From contig OU612067.1 in the NCBI GenBank assembly GCA_914767715.1, positions 8,124,001-8,188,000 of the forward strand: a stretch of 64,000 nucleotides of DNA, given 5' to 3'. Under the pieces are notes generated by a model. That model made no database searches. It worked only from the letters and a program-made list of their open reading frames with translations, and was not told the DNA's origin. Origin of the DNA: Membranipora membranacea (Eukaryota; Bryozoa; Gymnolaemata; Cheilostomatida; Membraniporidae). The position numbers were made by a program, and so were the translations under genes. The stretch's first letter is position 1. Every line of letters starts with the position of its first letter. This document shows, piece after piece, positions 24,101 through 32,579 of the stretch.

Positions 24101-26624
24101 TTATATTTCTTATACAGTTGCTTGAAAAAATACAACAGCAGGGTAGCTTCACTGCTAACTTTGAAAGGTGTAGCTAGTCTCATGATTGTTAGCAAAGAGT
24201 TCTACAGACTTTGATACTTTTGTCACTGATCACTATAACATTCACATCACTTGATTACCCAAATAAAAGCCAGTGAGTTGCCTTCTTTTACACTGTGGGA
24301 AGACAACTTTCTAAAAAATAAGCTAGTGAGGCCAGGGAAGGGTAGGGTATACACATTGTATCATTCAACAGTGATAGAGGCTAGAGGATAGAGGTCCTGA
24401 GCTGCTTATTGCTGATCACATACTCCTAGCAGCTCATGTGTAGGTTTACCACCTGATGACTTACCGATAATACAGGGAGAGCAGTGTGAGCATGAAAGAA
24501 AATAAAGTAAAATGAGAACTCGACTTTGCCACCATGGTGATTTTTATTTCACCGCGAGTGAATAGAAGTGAGAAGTGCAAATATAACTGTAATGAATTCA
24601 AAACAAGTGATAAACATTGCCATTAATAATAGAAAACGAAGTTTACTTACAACAGTCATAGGATGGTTATCAACAGTAGGCTAGAAAAAAGAACAACACT
24701 TATGCAATAGTACCTGCCAGAACCCCTCGGCTTTTCACCGAGCTAACGTCCCCACCTGATTGTATTTATCAGGCCATTCGCATGGCTATGTTACAAGCTG
24801 GCAGGCATGCCATGCGAATGAAAGACCGTCAAAGAATTGATTATGAGAAATTTAGAGTGGTCCTGGGGACGATGGGTACATATACTGCCCAAACCTTCCA
24901 CCTTCCGATAAACGTTGCTGTTAAAAGGTTGACTAAGGTACTGCACACCCTAACATAGCCAGCTGCTCACAATCACACAGAGGTTTGCAGCAAAAATACC
25001 TTACCTTAGTCACAATCATTAGCAACCAAGGAGTAACATATACTCAATTACTAATGGAAGACTACTTCAGTTGCAGCACTCAGTCTTTTTGGAGGTTTGT
25101 CAAGATGGAAAAACATACTTTTTGGTGTGACTGAATAGAACCATTGCCAGACATAGCCGCCTGTCTTAGCATACTAGGTCAGACCAACCAACCTTATGAA
25201 GGATAGTGTGATGAACATGGAACACTCTAGGAACTGCCTGTGGCCGGTTGTTCTGCTTGGACTGCTAAGAATCATTCATTCATTTCAGCAAATGAGCTAT
25301 AAGTTGTATGCCTCATAGAGTATGTTATGACTCACCTCTTTAGTCTGTATGGCCAGAGAAGGCACAGCATGAGCAAGCAGAGCATACATGCTCTTACTCC
25401 CACACCTCACTCTTACAACACACTCTCTCTCAAAATGTCTGCTGCATATGAGTGGTTTTAGGTTGGCACTCTGGGCAAGGGTGGGCAGTTTACTACACCA
25501 TAGAACAAAATCATCACCTGAAGTAGGGCAGAGAAATACAGGGTCTCTATAGGTCCTTGCCTGCCCACAAACAAAACATTTAGGTGCCATTGTTATTCAA
25601 AGATTACTTCTTTATTTGCTCAACAGTTAAAAACCGAGGAAATTTAAATACCCACCAAACACTGTTTTGTGATTGGTTTGTGAATTTCAATTAACCCAAT
25701 CATCTTAGGTTTTTCTACTACGGAAACAAAATGGCGGATGAGAGTGTGCAACTGTAATATTTCAATATTTTTAATTTAATATTTATTAATTACATATAAA
25801 TTTAGAAAAAGGAAGTCATCATGCATCAAATATTAAAATATAACTTTTGTGGTTGTAATCTGCTTTAAAGGGCAACCAAGGTTTCGCAGCAATGCATTAA
25901 TGGGTAGCAAATAATGTGCTGGGCAGCATCAGCTTTGTGCATTACGCGATGCAAAACTCAGAGTAGTTGCTGACTCTAAGCTGGGTAACACTTCAGTTTA
26001 GGGGAGGTTCCAAGACTTTCCTGTAATAATTATAGAGCACAGGCTAAATAATAACAGGAACAGGAAACTGCTATATGGTATTCTCTTTTAGCTGAGTTTG
26101 AGTACCTGATAGAAGAAATGTTTCACAAGAATTCTGGCTGAATAATCATCCGAATTATATTTTGTCTTTTTCCCCATGCAGAAGGTGCAATCTGCTATTA
26201 ATCAAGGGCCATCAATGAGAAGTTGTTTGAAACCTTGGTTGCCCTTTAATCTTAAAATTGTTATTTGAGAATTGCTAAACGTTTTTCCAAAACTAAAAAA
26301 GAAATTTAGCAAAAATTGTAATATTTCCTATATGATGTCAATTCATTGCAATGGTAGAGAAGAAAAGAAAAGTCTTTCTGAAAATATTGGATATGGTTTT
26401 TCTTGTTCTTTTGATGTCTTCTTGTCCATCAACAAGGGATAGTGAGAGTTGAAACAATAAAGTTTTCTTTATAGCATGAATCAGTTGGCATCTCCTCTCT
26501 TAAATCTTTATAAACATAGTCAGTCAGTATTTAAATTTAGGCCACTCACCTCACTTAAGGCTATCATTGAAGTCATAAAGATTATCGCCAGACGATGTAC
26601 CAATATTATTATGAAAACCTCCAT
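9149..26624 (-). CDS. Secreted PAN/apple-like + F5/8C (F-type-lectin-like) protein, gene 1
   Basis: Five exons in minus-strand order: 26550-26624, 18295-18592, 10076-10188, 9529-9604, 9149-9363. Total 777 nt, 258 residues, junction phases 0,1,0,1. Exon 1 is a whole signal peptide (MEVF then IIILVHRLAIIF). Exon 2 is a domain with 8 cysteines (CEKLF, LCSSTAE, QCISRCLDLGDACMKL) like PAN/apple modules. Its last residues, ENVAAG, start a galactose-binding-like fold that continues in exon 3 (SYAVDGEAVA, RFCGQY), exon 4 (YITIDLGEVYAVNYVKIW) and exon 5 (EITVAA, LCGVRV, GRFVKTYTPG, HFCVMEIEVF). The fold resembles F5/8C and eel-fucolectin domains, so an extracellular carbohydrate- or surface-binding role is likely but inferred. 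Two giant introns (about 8 kb each) hold a Kolobok-like gene, a P2X7C-like ORF, a MITE and retroelements, but no exon is broken. Genes 2 and 3 are tandem paralogues. Confidence 0.75.
10829..11218. mobile_element. Foldback element with tRNA-like modules, right end lost
   Basis: Left arm begins CACCTTATTTTCCATTTT and runs through ATTCTATCATG, AATATTGAGGAAG and the tRNA-like module described for 38227-38803. The outer right arm is missing: after AATCCCAG the sequence diverges to ACTCAGTTTATTAAAG. Located in the intron between the PAN-like exon and the first F5/8C exon of lectin gene 1, the same place as in gene 2. Confidence 0.65.
11700..14215 (-). mobile_element. Non-LTR retrotransposon ORF2, 5'-truncated, RT open
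   Basis: One open frame of 786 codons (11855-14215). Residues about 8-110 are the endonuclease C-terminal half (GDFNIDLL, LISEPTRIT, SDHFMIV). Residues about 305-560 are reverse transcriptase: SNYRPISVLPVLSKIFEK, GFRKGHSC, LFLDFKKAFDC, GVPQGSILAP and the catalytic YADD in YAYADDTVFL. The N-terminal endonuclease half and ORF1 are absent, so it is a dead-on-arrival copy, although the remaining frame has no stop. The 3' end follows AATAAAAAGTATATATATA. The motif set suggests the Jockey/CR1/Daphne group; clade not resolved. A decayed relative lies on the plus strand at 46449-50027. It sits in an intron of lectin gene 1 in the same orientation. Confidence 0.9.
14216..15480. other. Unassigned intronic sequence
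   Basis: AT-rich intron of lectin gene 1 with stops in all frames at short intervals. No gene, RNA or transposon end recognised. Confidence 0.4.
15486..15845. mobile_element. Possible hAT-type nonautonomous element
   Basis: Begins TAGTGGTGTCACGATACGAT, a common form of hAT-derived MITE termini, and continues with many repeats of the words ATCGAAAAT and TCGAT. No matching inverted terminus was found, so the right boundary and assignment are uncertain. Confidence 0.3.
15863..16084 (+). CDS. Small unidentified ORF
   Basis: 73-codon frame (MTALPVTPCSLYG to GDCIWEYSSSN), open further upstream through AVLAKYKIV to about 15842. It has an ordinary amino-acid composition rather than a low-complexity one, and might be an exon fragment of a captured gene. 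No domain is recognised and no donor or acceptor pair is convincing. Confidence 0.25.
   Translation: MTALPVTPCSLYGITALDTVNNNYILMTGRYHSKYLSYCDISGYPTNQNDFKLLMAYGQGAIGDCIWEYSSSN
16085..16872. other. Unassigned intronic sequence
   Basis: Short unconvincing ORFs only; no structure recognised between the small ORF and the duplicated retroelement segment. Confidence 0.35.
16873..18213 (-). pseudogene. Duplicated segment, copy 2, with non-LTR retrotransposon fragment
   Basis: Second copy of 1-1576. Minus-strand frames 17421-17732 (endonuclease end: SFRQLISEPTRIT, SDHYLI) and 16972-17313 (linker to RT) are recognisable. An internal deletion at about 17011 joins GACACG directly to TTCATGAGAATC, removing the RT start and a foldback arm present in copy 1. 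One A is missing from the A6 tract of copy 1 at 17463-17468, which shifts frame. It ends 80 bp from the PAN-like exon of lectin gene 1. Confidence 0.8.
19008..19529 (+). CDS. P2X7 C-terminal (ballast)-domain-like protein
   Basis: Single-exon frame of 173 residues. An acidic N-terminal stretch (DTASEEDEEEV) is followed from about residue 62 by a region resembling the cytoplasmic ballast domain of vertebrate P2X7 receptors: CVLKLASVAEAI, then YHGYRNYISFIHGHLGKHRR, VIPVCVTKHLRHRFP and GEYTGF. The zinc-binding cysteine cluster that usually opens the domain is not visible, and there is no channel region. Free-standing ballast-like ORFs are numerous in invertebrate genomes; their role is unknown to me. 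It lies inside intron 1 of lectin gene 1, on the opposite strand, 600 bp from a Kolobok-like gene, so transposon carriage is possible. A histone-type stem-loop follows the stop by 31 nt. Confidence 0.7.
   Translation: MAEPSAYAFMPRRKRDIGDVEYPDLSDTASEEDEEEVCVTASSSLPVECTRDIKLVEPASQEQCVLKLASVAEAISDTAIKLAWRQAQKNDGYRQPEMLHFALMENNHFRYHGYRNYISFIHGHLGKHRRLVIPVCVTKHLRHRFPDPKGEYTGFLPGRNGDVDEILCALHQH
19561..19576 (+). promoter_or_regulatory. Histone mRNA-type 3' stem-loop
   Basis: GGCCCTTTTCAGGGCC is a perfect 6-bp stem with the TTTTC/A-type four-base loop of metazoan replication-dependent histone mRNAs, preceded by CCACAAC and followed by ATCATC. A CAAAGAG word at 19590-19596, about 14 nt beyond the stem, matches the U7-pairing downstream element. 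No histone coding sequence is present; the nearest upstream frame is the P2X7C-like ORF ending at 19529. Confidence 0.6.
19636..20130. other. Spacer with palindromic TA tract and GC-rich patch
   Basis: Contains GCATATATATATATATATGC at about 19639 and an unusually GC-rich patch at about 19967-20125, with CGTG-containing words GGCACGTGAAGCC and GCCACGTGAGGCC near its two edges. It adjoins the last exon of the Kolobok-like gene and may be its 3' end, but no terminal repeat was identified. Confidence 0.35.
20131..25590 (-). CDS. Kolobok-like THAP-domain transposase, 12 exons, one 2-bp frameshift
   Basis: Exons in minus order: 25336-25590, 23874-24057, 23319-23619, 22928-23091, 22606-22691, 22256-22406, 21960-22069, 21577-21766, 21225-21349, 20838-20975, 20453-20610, 20131-20217. 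Exon 1 is a THAP-type zinc finger (CFVCG, LICSRHF, AVPSL). Exon 2 is a proline-rich linker. Later exons follow the Kolobok/ISL2EU pattern: KCSLCG, SSETFYRFQ, VVTGDGRFDSPGHSARY, CVATDGH, HPEKNHQLDVWHV, GSPAHN, YAPKRLNF and RLAVIDHN. The DGR, TDGH and DVWH motifs probably hold catalytic acidic residues. All junctions keep frame if intron 3 uses a GC donor. One fault is visible: an extra CA in CACACATG near 21718-21722 (exon 8) shifts frame. Otherwise about 648 residues would result. It lies in intron 1 of lectin gene 1, same strand. Terminal repeats were not found. Confidence 0.8.
25869..26245. mobile_element. TTAA-flanked MITE
   Basis: Perfect 17-bp terminal inverted repeats AGGGCAACCAAGGTTTC with TTAA target duplications at 25865-25868 and 26246-26249; 377 bp, no coding capacity. 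TTAA targets are typical of Kolobok and piggyBac elements. It sits 280 bp from the THAP exon of the Kolobok-like gene, but its termini were not found around that gene. Confidence 0.9.
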
Positions 26625-26748
26625 AGTCTTCTGAGTAAGCGCTTAGAAAGCTTAGTGTCACTGTGAAAATTAGAAAAAAATCAGGTAGTGCTCACCAAGT
26701 TCAAAGGCTCTGCAGCCCATCAAATGATGATTGTGAACAGAGGAAATG

Positions 26749-26756
26749 TTTTTATA
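26749..26756 (-). promoter_or_regulatory. TATA box of lectin gene 1
   Basis: Minus-strand CATATAAAAAC, 125 bp upstream of the signal-peptide ATG. Equivalent ATATAAA boxes precede genes 2 and 3. Confidence 0.5.
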
Positions 26757-27189
26757 TGTAATGCCCGATTTAAAAATGAATTTTCTTTATTTGTAACAAG
26801 TTGACATCCAAGATGTTTTTTCAGTGTCAAACTCCTAGACTTATGTTACCAGCATATATTAGTATGCGTCCTTAAATATCAAAACATACATGCGATGTGT
26901 GCACAGTGTGACATATCACCACCTAACCCTAATTCAACATCTCAGTTGATCAATCCTTATCAATCTTTCAATTGTGAGTGACAGTGACACACGAATAGGA
27001 CACTATAACAATCACAAAATATTATTGTCCATTTAAATAATTGGACTTTCTGTGACTGAAGTACATCATTTTAAAAGCTACTATCCCACATTTGCTTCAT
27101 AGTGATTGTTTGAAGAGCCGATCTAGATTCTTAAAAAGTTGGTATCGCTTCACAGTTCTTATTTCAAATAAATAGATTTTTGTTTTTGT

Positions 27190-27565
27190 CACATTTTAAT
27201 GAGAAATCAATTCATATTAAACATACTAAGCTTTGAATGAAGCCTATGAACAAGTGAGATCCTGTTCTAAAGTCTGTGGAGCCCGTCAATCAATAACTTT
27301 TCCATTTCTGTAAATATAAACTATTCAATACATTCACGATATTTGCTGTCAGTGTGTCAAATCCCCACCAAACCCTAAGTTAACTTCTTGCCTCATAAAA
27401 ATTTGATTTATCTACCAGTATGATGGTGTATCAGTGACAGGTGTATAAGTAACATAATATAGAGTAAACACGGATTGTTACGTGTCATCTGGTTCAATAA
27501 TCCTGTAAATAAAGTACATAAGTACCATCAAAAATTTTAATATCACATACCGTACAGTTTTTTTA
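27190..27565. repeat. Co-duplicated noncoding segment, copy A (partner 42405-42785)
   Basis: Over 90% identical by eye to 42405-42785, with shared runs such as GTCTGTGGAGCCCGTCAATC and CCCCACCAAACCCTAAGTTA. It lies upstream of lectin gene 1 as its partner lies upstream of gene 2. No gene content seen. Confidence 0.85.
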
Positions 27566-27599
27566 CTACTGTGAAGCCTACGGAGATATTAAAACAATA

Positions 27600-29870
27600 T
27601 ATATTCTGGTGTCTTGTCACATAGTTAAATGAATAACATGTGACATTTTTGAAAAAGAAGTGCTATGAATGTCACAGTGCAACAATAAAAAAACTGATCC
27701 ACAATGGAAAAATATTTATGTAGGTATAAATTATTATTTATCACAGTAATTTGTTGGTGATTAGCAAGGTATGATCTGATTAGCTCAGTTGCACTTTGAT
27801 TAAAATTTAATTGGGTTAATTTTGAAAGTAGGACATGACGGTCAATGGTATCGGATGCTTTGCTAAAATCAAGAAAAACACCTAGCACAGAGTTTCCAAT
27901 TGCTCATGGCTGTTAACGCTTTGTCCGTGAGCAATGAAATTGCCTGATTAGTATTTTTATGTTTTGTAAAGCCATATTGTTGTGCGTTTAAAATATCATT
28001 GTTTTCTAAAAAGGCCGTAATTTGTGAGTTAACTACTCGCTCAAAGATCTTGCCGAAGTAGATAAAATCGATATTGGGCAGTAATTGTTAAGAGACTTAG
28101 TGCAACCTTTTTTAAATAGAGGGAGAAATTTTGCTGTTTTGAGAGCATCAGGGAACACACTAGACTATAGCCTCCTATTAATAATTTGGGCCAAGCGCTC
28201 AGCTATCAATTGGGCTGCTAATTTAATTAGTTTAGCTGGGATGAGATCAAGACCAATTTTGTTGGTGTGCTGCCATCAAGTGTGATATGGTTATACTTAT
28301 TTCAAGTGGTTCAAAAGTGAAATTGTTGTGTAAAGATTTTGACAATGGAGCTCCCGGTATCAAAGGTGAATCGTTAAAAGCGCTGGCAAGGGCATGACCA
28401 ATTTAAATGTAAATGTCAAATAGAGATTAAAGCTATTTGCTATTTTTAAACTGTCCGTGAACACTAAGCCATCAGTCTCATCTATAATTTCTTGAGGATT
28501 TGAGAAGCCCTGTGGCTTTTTTCCTCTTTCAGCATTTAAAATTTTCCAAAATACTTTATGATCCTTAGTTGACCTGAATAAATTTTCATAATTATTGGCT
28601 TTTGCTTTTTAAGCCTCTTTGGTCACAAAATTCCTAAAATTTGAAAATTTTATCTCAGCTTTTCATTTAGATGGTTGTTTAGGGTCTCACTGAATATATA
28701 GTCTTTTTTGTTAATCAGTTTCAAAATTACACCAGAAATCCATGGTTTGCTGGTTTCTTGTTTCTTAGTTTTAAAATCTTCAAAGGGCGCGTGATTATAG
28801 CAAATTTCCAAAACTGTCCCTGCAAAATTCTCATTACAGCTTGGTGGATTCCAATCCACTTTACTCAGTCAGAAATAAAATTTGTATGCGTCACACTCAA
28901 AGATCATGACTTCTGGGTGTATACTGCACTGTCATGATTGCTATGGTCCTAATCTGATTAGTTGTTTTACTCTTCCGCTTTATCTTTCATTTTTTGCAAA
29001 TTCATTACCATCTAAATGCGGAGGTTGGCCATCAAAATGATGACGTATCATCCCACCCTTTTCTATTTTTACCACCTATTAATACAGGTCAGTATAAAGG
29101 ACAGTGCCGTTTTTGCTGAGGATCAGTTACGTGTGACAGTTACAACTTGACGTTACAATTTACCAGCTGCCTGGGGCATTTGCCCCAGGATGTAGTTCAG
29201 TAATAAAATGATCAAACTGTCGAAAAATTGCATTCAGTGATATAAAGTAATCTGATATGAACTCTGCCAGCAGTGAACTGTCGTGATCTTTCCTGATCCG
29301 ACACAACTACGAACTCGAAGTGTCTCAAATTCGTCTTCAAAGTAATTTGAAGGCTTTTCAGCAGAAATGAATGTAGGGAGATGAGCTGAAGTATGTGACA
29401 ATATTGTACCAGATGAAATTAACTTATTTGTCATGTTATTGTTGATATGATCAAGAGAGTTTCCGATACGAGTTGGTATGATCATGTGGTTTAGGAGGCA
29501 GAAGGCAGAGAGAATATTTAAGTATTCAGAGCTATGATCAGTCTCAATTAGAGCATTAATATTAATGTCACCAGTGATGCTGTGAGGGGACCTGGGCTGT
29601 GCGTGGAGGAATTGTTCAAGGTCATGACGGAACTCATCCCTGTCAGCACTGGGAGACTGAAAGACAACCGTCCGAGCCAGGCCATTTCCAGATCCATCAA
29701 ACTCACACTCACCACCCCTCAGCTTTAAGGTCAGTACTTCACATCAAGACATTGCCACATCTCACAGCTCGACATCAGAAGCGAACCCGTCACGCAAATA
29801 GGCCCCCACACCTCCTCCTCCTCCTGTCCCTTGAATTACCTAGAAAAGAGAAGCCATCAATGTGATAAAT
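27600..29870 (-). pseudogene. Non-LTR retrotransposon remnant, copy A
   Basis: Minus-strand pieces in order from 29870: endonuclease part (IIPTRIGNSLDHIN, 29234-29485), linker (NRYFT-type and INKKDYIFSE stretches near 28650-28860), RT start, then LDFSKASDTIDRHVLLSKL at 27625-27888. Frameshifts and stops separate them, and the catalytic GVPQGS and YADD blocks are missing. It is the same insertion as 43170-46440, so it predates the duplication. The 5' end is cut at about 29870 by fusion to another element. Confidence 0.85.
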
Positions 29871-29885
29871 TGGAGGTCCATCTTC

Positions 29886-30660
29886 TTAGATGGTAATGTT
29901 GTGTTTGCGAGCAATTGTTGTGATGTACATGAGGTCACCTTTCTCTTTCTGTGAGAGATGTGAGTAGATAGTGGTTAGATGATGTAACATCCTGCTCCTG
30001 ATGAATGTTTGATAACATGTTAAGGCTAGCTGTTCTGAAGTGCCCATAAATCTTAGCTTCAGCATGATGAATAGTTTTTTGCGGGCATTCTTGATCAAGA
30101 GGACCGTGTTTCTATGAAATTTCAGCTTGTTGGTTATGGTAGTGCCAAGATATTTATAGGCTTCCACGCGTTCTAGAGGAGTGTCATTGATAGTAACTTC
30201 TGGTGGATCGGGATTGTCTTTTTCATTAGTGAATATGATCTCTTTGGTTTTTGTGGTGTTGAGGATCAGATCTCTTTTATTACACCAGCTGTGAAGAGTT
30301 GTCATCAAATTCTACATCGATGATGTGGAGTGTTGGTTGAGTTTTTCAAGTGACAGAGTATCATCAGCATACTTAATGAAGGACACTGAGTTGGTGGTCT
30401 CTGATTGGCCCATCTCATTGACATAGATGGAGAACAGAATTGGCGATAACACACATCCTTGGGGGCTGCCAGTTGATGATGTTATCCAGTCTGAGGTGTT
30501 TATCTGCGATGTAACTCTCTGAGTTCTGTTACATAGATAACTGTATATCCAGTTTATAAGGTTTGGATGGAGATCAGTTTGCTTTAGTTTCTCAATCAGG
30601 ATGGTCGGGCTTATAGTGTTGAAAGCGCTCGAGAAATCGATGTATTCGTCACAGCGCTCG
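29886..30660 (-). pseudogene. Second non-LTR RT fragment (Rex1/L2-like)
   Basis: Minus strand: IDFSSAFNTI, SPQGCVLSPILFSIY and the catalytic KYADDTL, then an in-frame TAG, then an open C-terminal part of 140 codons (LHSWCNKRDLILN, YKYLGTTITN). The DFSSAFNTI and PQGCVLSP wording differs from the neighbouring elements and is usual in Rex1/L2-like families. It is absent from the partner block at 43-46 kb. Confidence 0.8.
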
Positions 30661-31559
30661 CTCTATATTATCATCATGCCTGTATTGATGATGCTATGAA
30701 TATCTCTAAATTATTATGTAAAACTTTCAGGCATCCTGGGAGGAAAGCATATTCTGTTGTAGTATCTGCATGGACTTCAAAGCTCTGTAGCTAGACTAGA
30801 TTATTTTTAAAGGTATTAATGTGTTAATATCAGCCAAGGCGATGATCACACTCCTGCATTTAAGAGTTCTTCCATTCTAAGATTACATGTGTATTTCAAC
30901 AATGGAATCACTCTACAGGGACTCTAAAATTTAGTTTTATCTGGAAAACATGTCATATACTTTTATTGTGAATCTACATTCATCTTTGCAAATGTTTTTC
31001 ATGCAGTGACAGAAGAAATAGCTTGAAAATAAGGAAAACCCTGAGACAAAGAAAAAAATATACTAGTAATAAAATTAACACGATTTAAAGTGCTTCGATC
31101 CGTTATTATCTACCTACAGCATCATACTGTCTTGTGAATTGATTTGGTTTATTTTATTATGCGCTAGATTTTTAGACTGATATGGAAGTTTTGTGTGATG
31201 GTCATCTTTATGGTTCACACTTTAACATAAGAACCGTTTGTGAAAACAATTTGACCAGATCTAAAAAAACTTTGTGACTCCCCATGTGTAACTCTTTTCT
31301 ATCACACCTATAAAGCTGATACTATGGCCCATTCATATCGATGATGACGCTACTGGCTTTAAAAACAGAATCAACCACAGCCTCTTACTCTATCTATCCC
31401 AAACTGTTAAGTCTCTACTTTCTAATGTAATAACTACTAAGTCATTACAGCTTCTACAATCACCTTTCCTATTTAATACACAAAGTGACAAAATTATTTT
31501 AAAACTATCAATAAAGCGCTGACAGCGAATATTATAAAAGAAATGTACAACGAATGGAT
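30661..31559. other. Unassigned sequence with a degenerate exon-like copy
   Basis: About 30840-30960 resembles 32275-32400 on the minus strand (shared AAACTAAATTT, AGAGTCCCTG), a decayed copy of the second unknown exon described there. The rest shows no gene. Confidence 0.4.
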
Positions 31560-31731
31560 TTACTGACTAAATACCTCAATTTCATATACACAGAAATGAT
31601 GATTAATGCCTGGCTTTAAAGATTTAAGAAAGCGCCCAAACAATGTGAACGTACAATGTATTGTATTAGGAGATTGTGCAGGCCCCCCTACTCTCACTCC
31701 ACATAATGCTTCATCAGTCTCAAGTGTTCTT
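31560..31731 (-). pseudogene. Relic of a lectin terminal exon (copy 4)
   Basis: Minus-strand frame LETDEALCGVRVGGPAQSPN, then CTFTLFGRF, HHFCVYEIEVFSQ and a stop at 31560-31562. It clearly belongs with the last exons of genes 1-3 but is more diverged. The acceptor side is unreadable in one frame. It lies only 290 bp downstream of a signal-peptide-like exon, with no PAN-like or other F5/8C exon between. Confidence 0.65.
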
Positions 31732-32019
31732 GTGCTGTATGAAGTAAACGCTCAATGTCACAACGAGATTACAGGAAATTGACGAGGATATCAAGAGTAA
31801 AGAGAGAAACCTTCTTAACCTTTAGCAAAACTCATCTTGAACTATTTCTGTGAGTCAGGTGATTTTATGCTCAATGATTTCTGCCTATCCTAAAAATCAT
31901 CTACAACAAAGACATGAGGAAAATCGTTATCAATGCATCTTTTTGGTGTTTCACTTAACTACAACTGGCAGCCTTCAATAGGTTATCAGTGTGTTAATAT
32001 TGAAATCTCCGTTACTCAC

Positions 32020-32091
32020 CAAACTTTGAGCTGTAACCAAAGATATTGTCACCATTGTGATAAGGTGCAACAAAATTACGAAAACCTCCAT
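32020..32091 (-). pseudogene. Relic signal-peptide exon (copy 4)
   Basis: ATG followed by EVFVILLHLITMVTISLVTA and a GTGAGT donor: 24 codons, close in length, start (MEVF) and donor to exon 1 of gene 1. No TATA box or full set of downstream exons is seen, so either a relic or the start of a differently built gene. Confidence 0.5.
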
Positions 32092-32269
32092 TTCCTTCTC
32101 TCAGTATTCTCATGAATGTTTTTCATCAGTCTTCAATTTCAGCATTTCGATAGTGCTTATTAATTATGAGTACATGCAGCTTATGTCTTAATGCTTATGT
32201 TGGGGATGGGCATTTGTTACCAAAAGTCAAACGTCCTAACATGGTCAAGTCTCTGAAGAGTGAGCTCAT

Positions 32270-32560
32270 TGTCAGAATATCCATTTATTCCAACAATGAA
32301 ATCATCTCCAGGGACTCTTAAATTTAGTTTAATCTCTGACACATGCAGAGAAATACACACCTGCTGGTGCTAGGGTTTTGAAGAATCAATCTTAAAAGCT
32401 CCACCTATTGGACTCGAAACCAAAACTCCCGCGTCACAATTCGCCTGGCAGTGAATAGAAAACACAACCACCGATGGCTCAAACTCATCATCCCATAGAG
32501 AGGTGCCATTTAATGAGACTGACATCAATAAATCATGGTTAAATATAACAAGATTATGTC
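32270..32560 (-). other. Unidentified exon pair (extracellular-type)
   Basis: Minus strand: an open stretch VSLNGTSLWDDEFEPSVVVF then IHCQANCDAGVLVSSPI, a possible 69-bp intron starting GTGGAG and ending CAG (about 32341-32409), then IKLNLRVPGDDFIVGINGYS to VRTFDFW and TAA. The junction would be in frame. The second part faintly recalls the C-terminal strands of galectin-type domains, which I would not rely on. No signal peptide or upstream exon found. Confidence 0.35.
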
Positions 32561-32579
32561 AAAAGTATTCCTCTACTTA

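Noticed and set aside
29599-29865. Plus-strand 88-codon ORF rich in His and Leu
   Set aside because: Antisense to the retroelement endonuclease region, and the homologous stretch near 45188-45440 reads differently.
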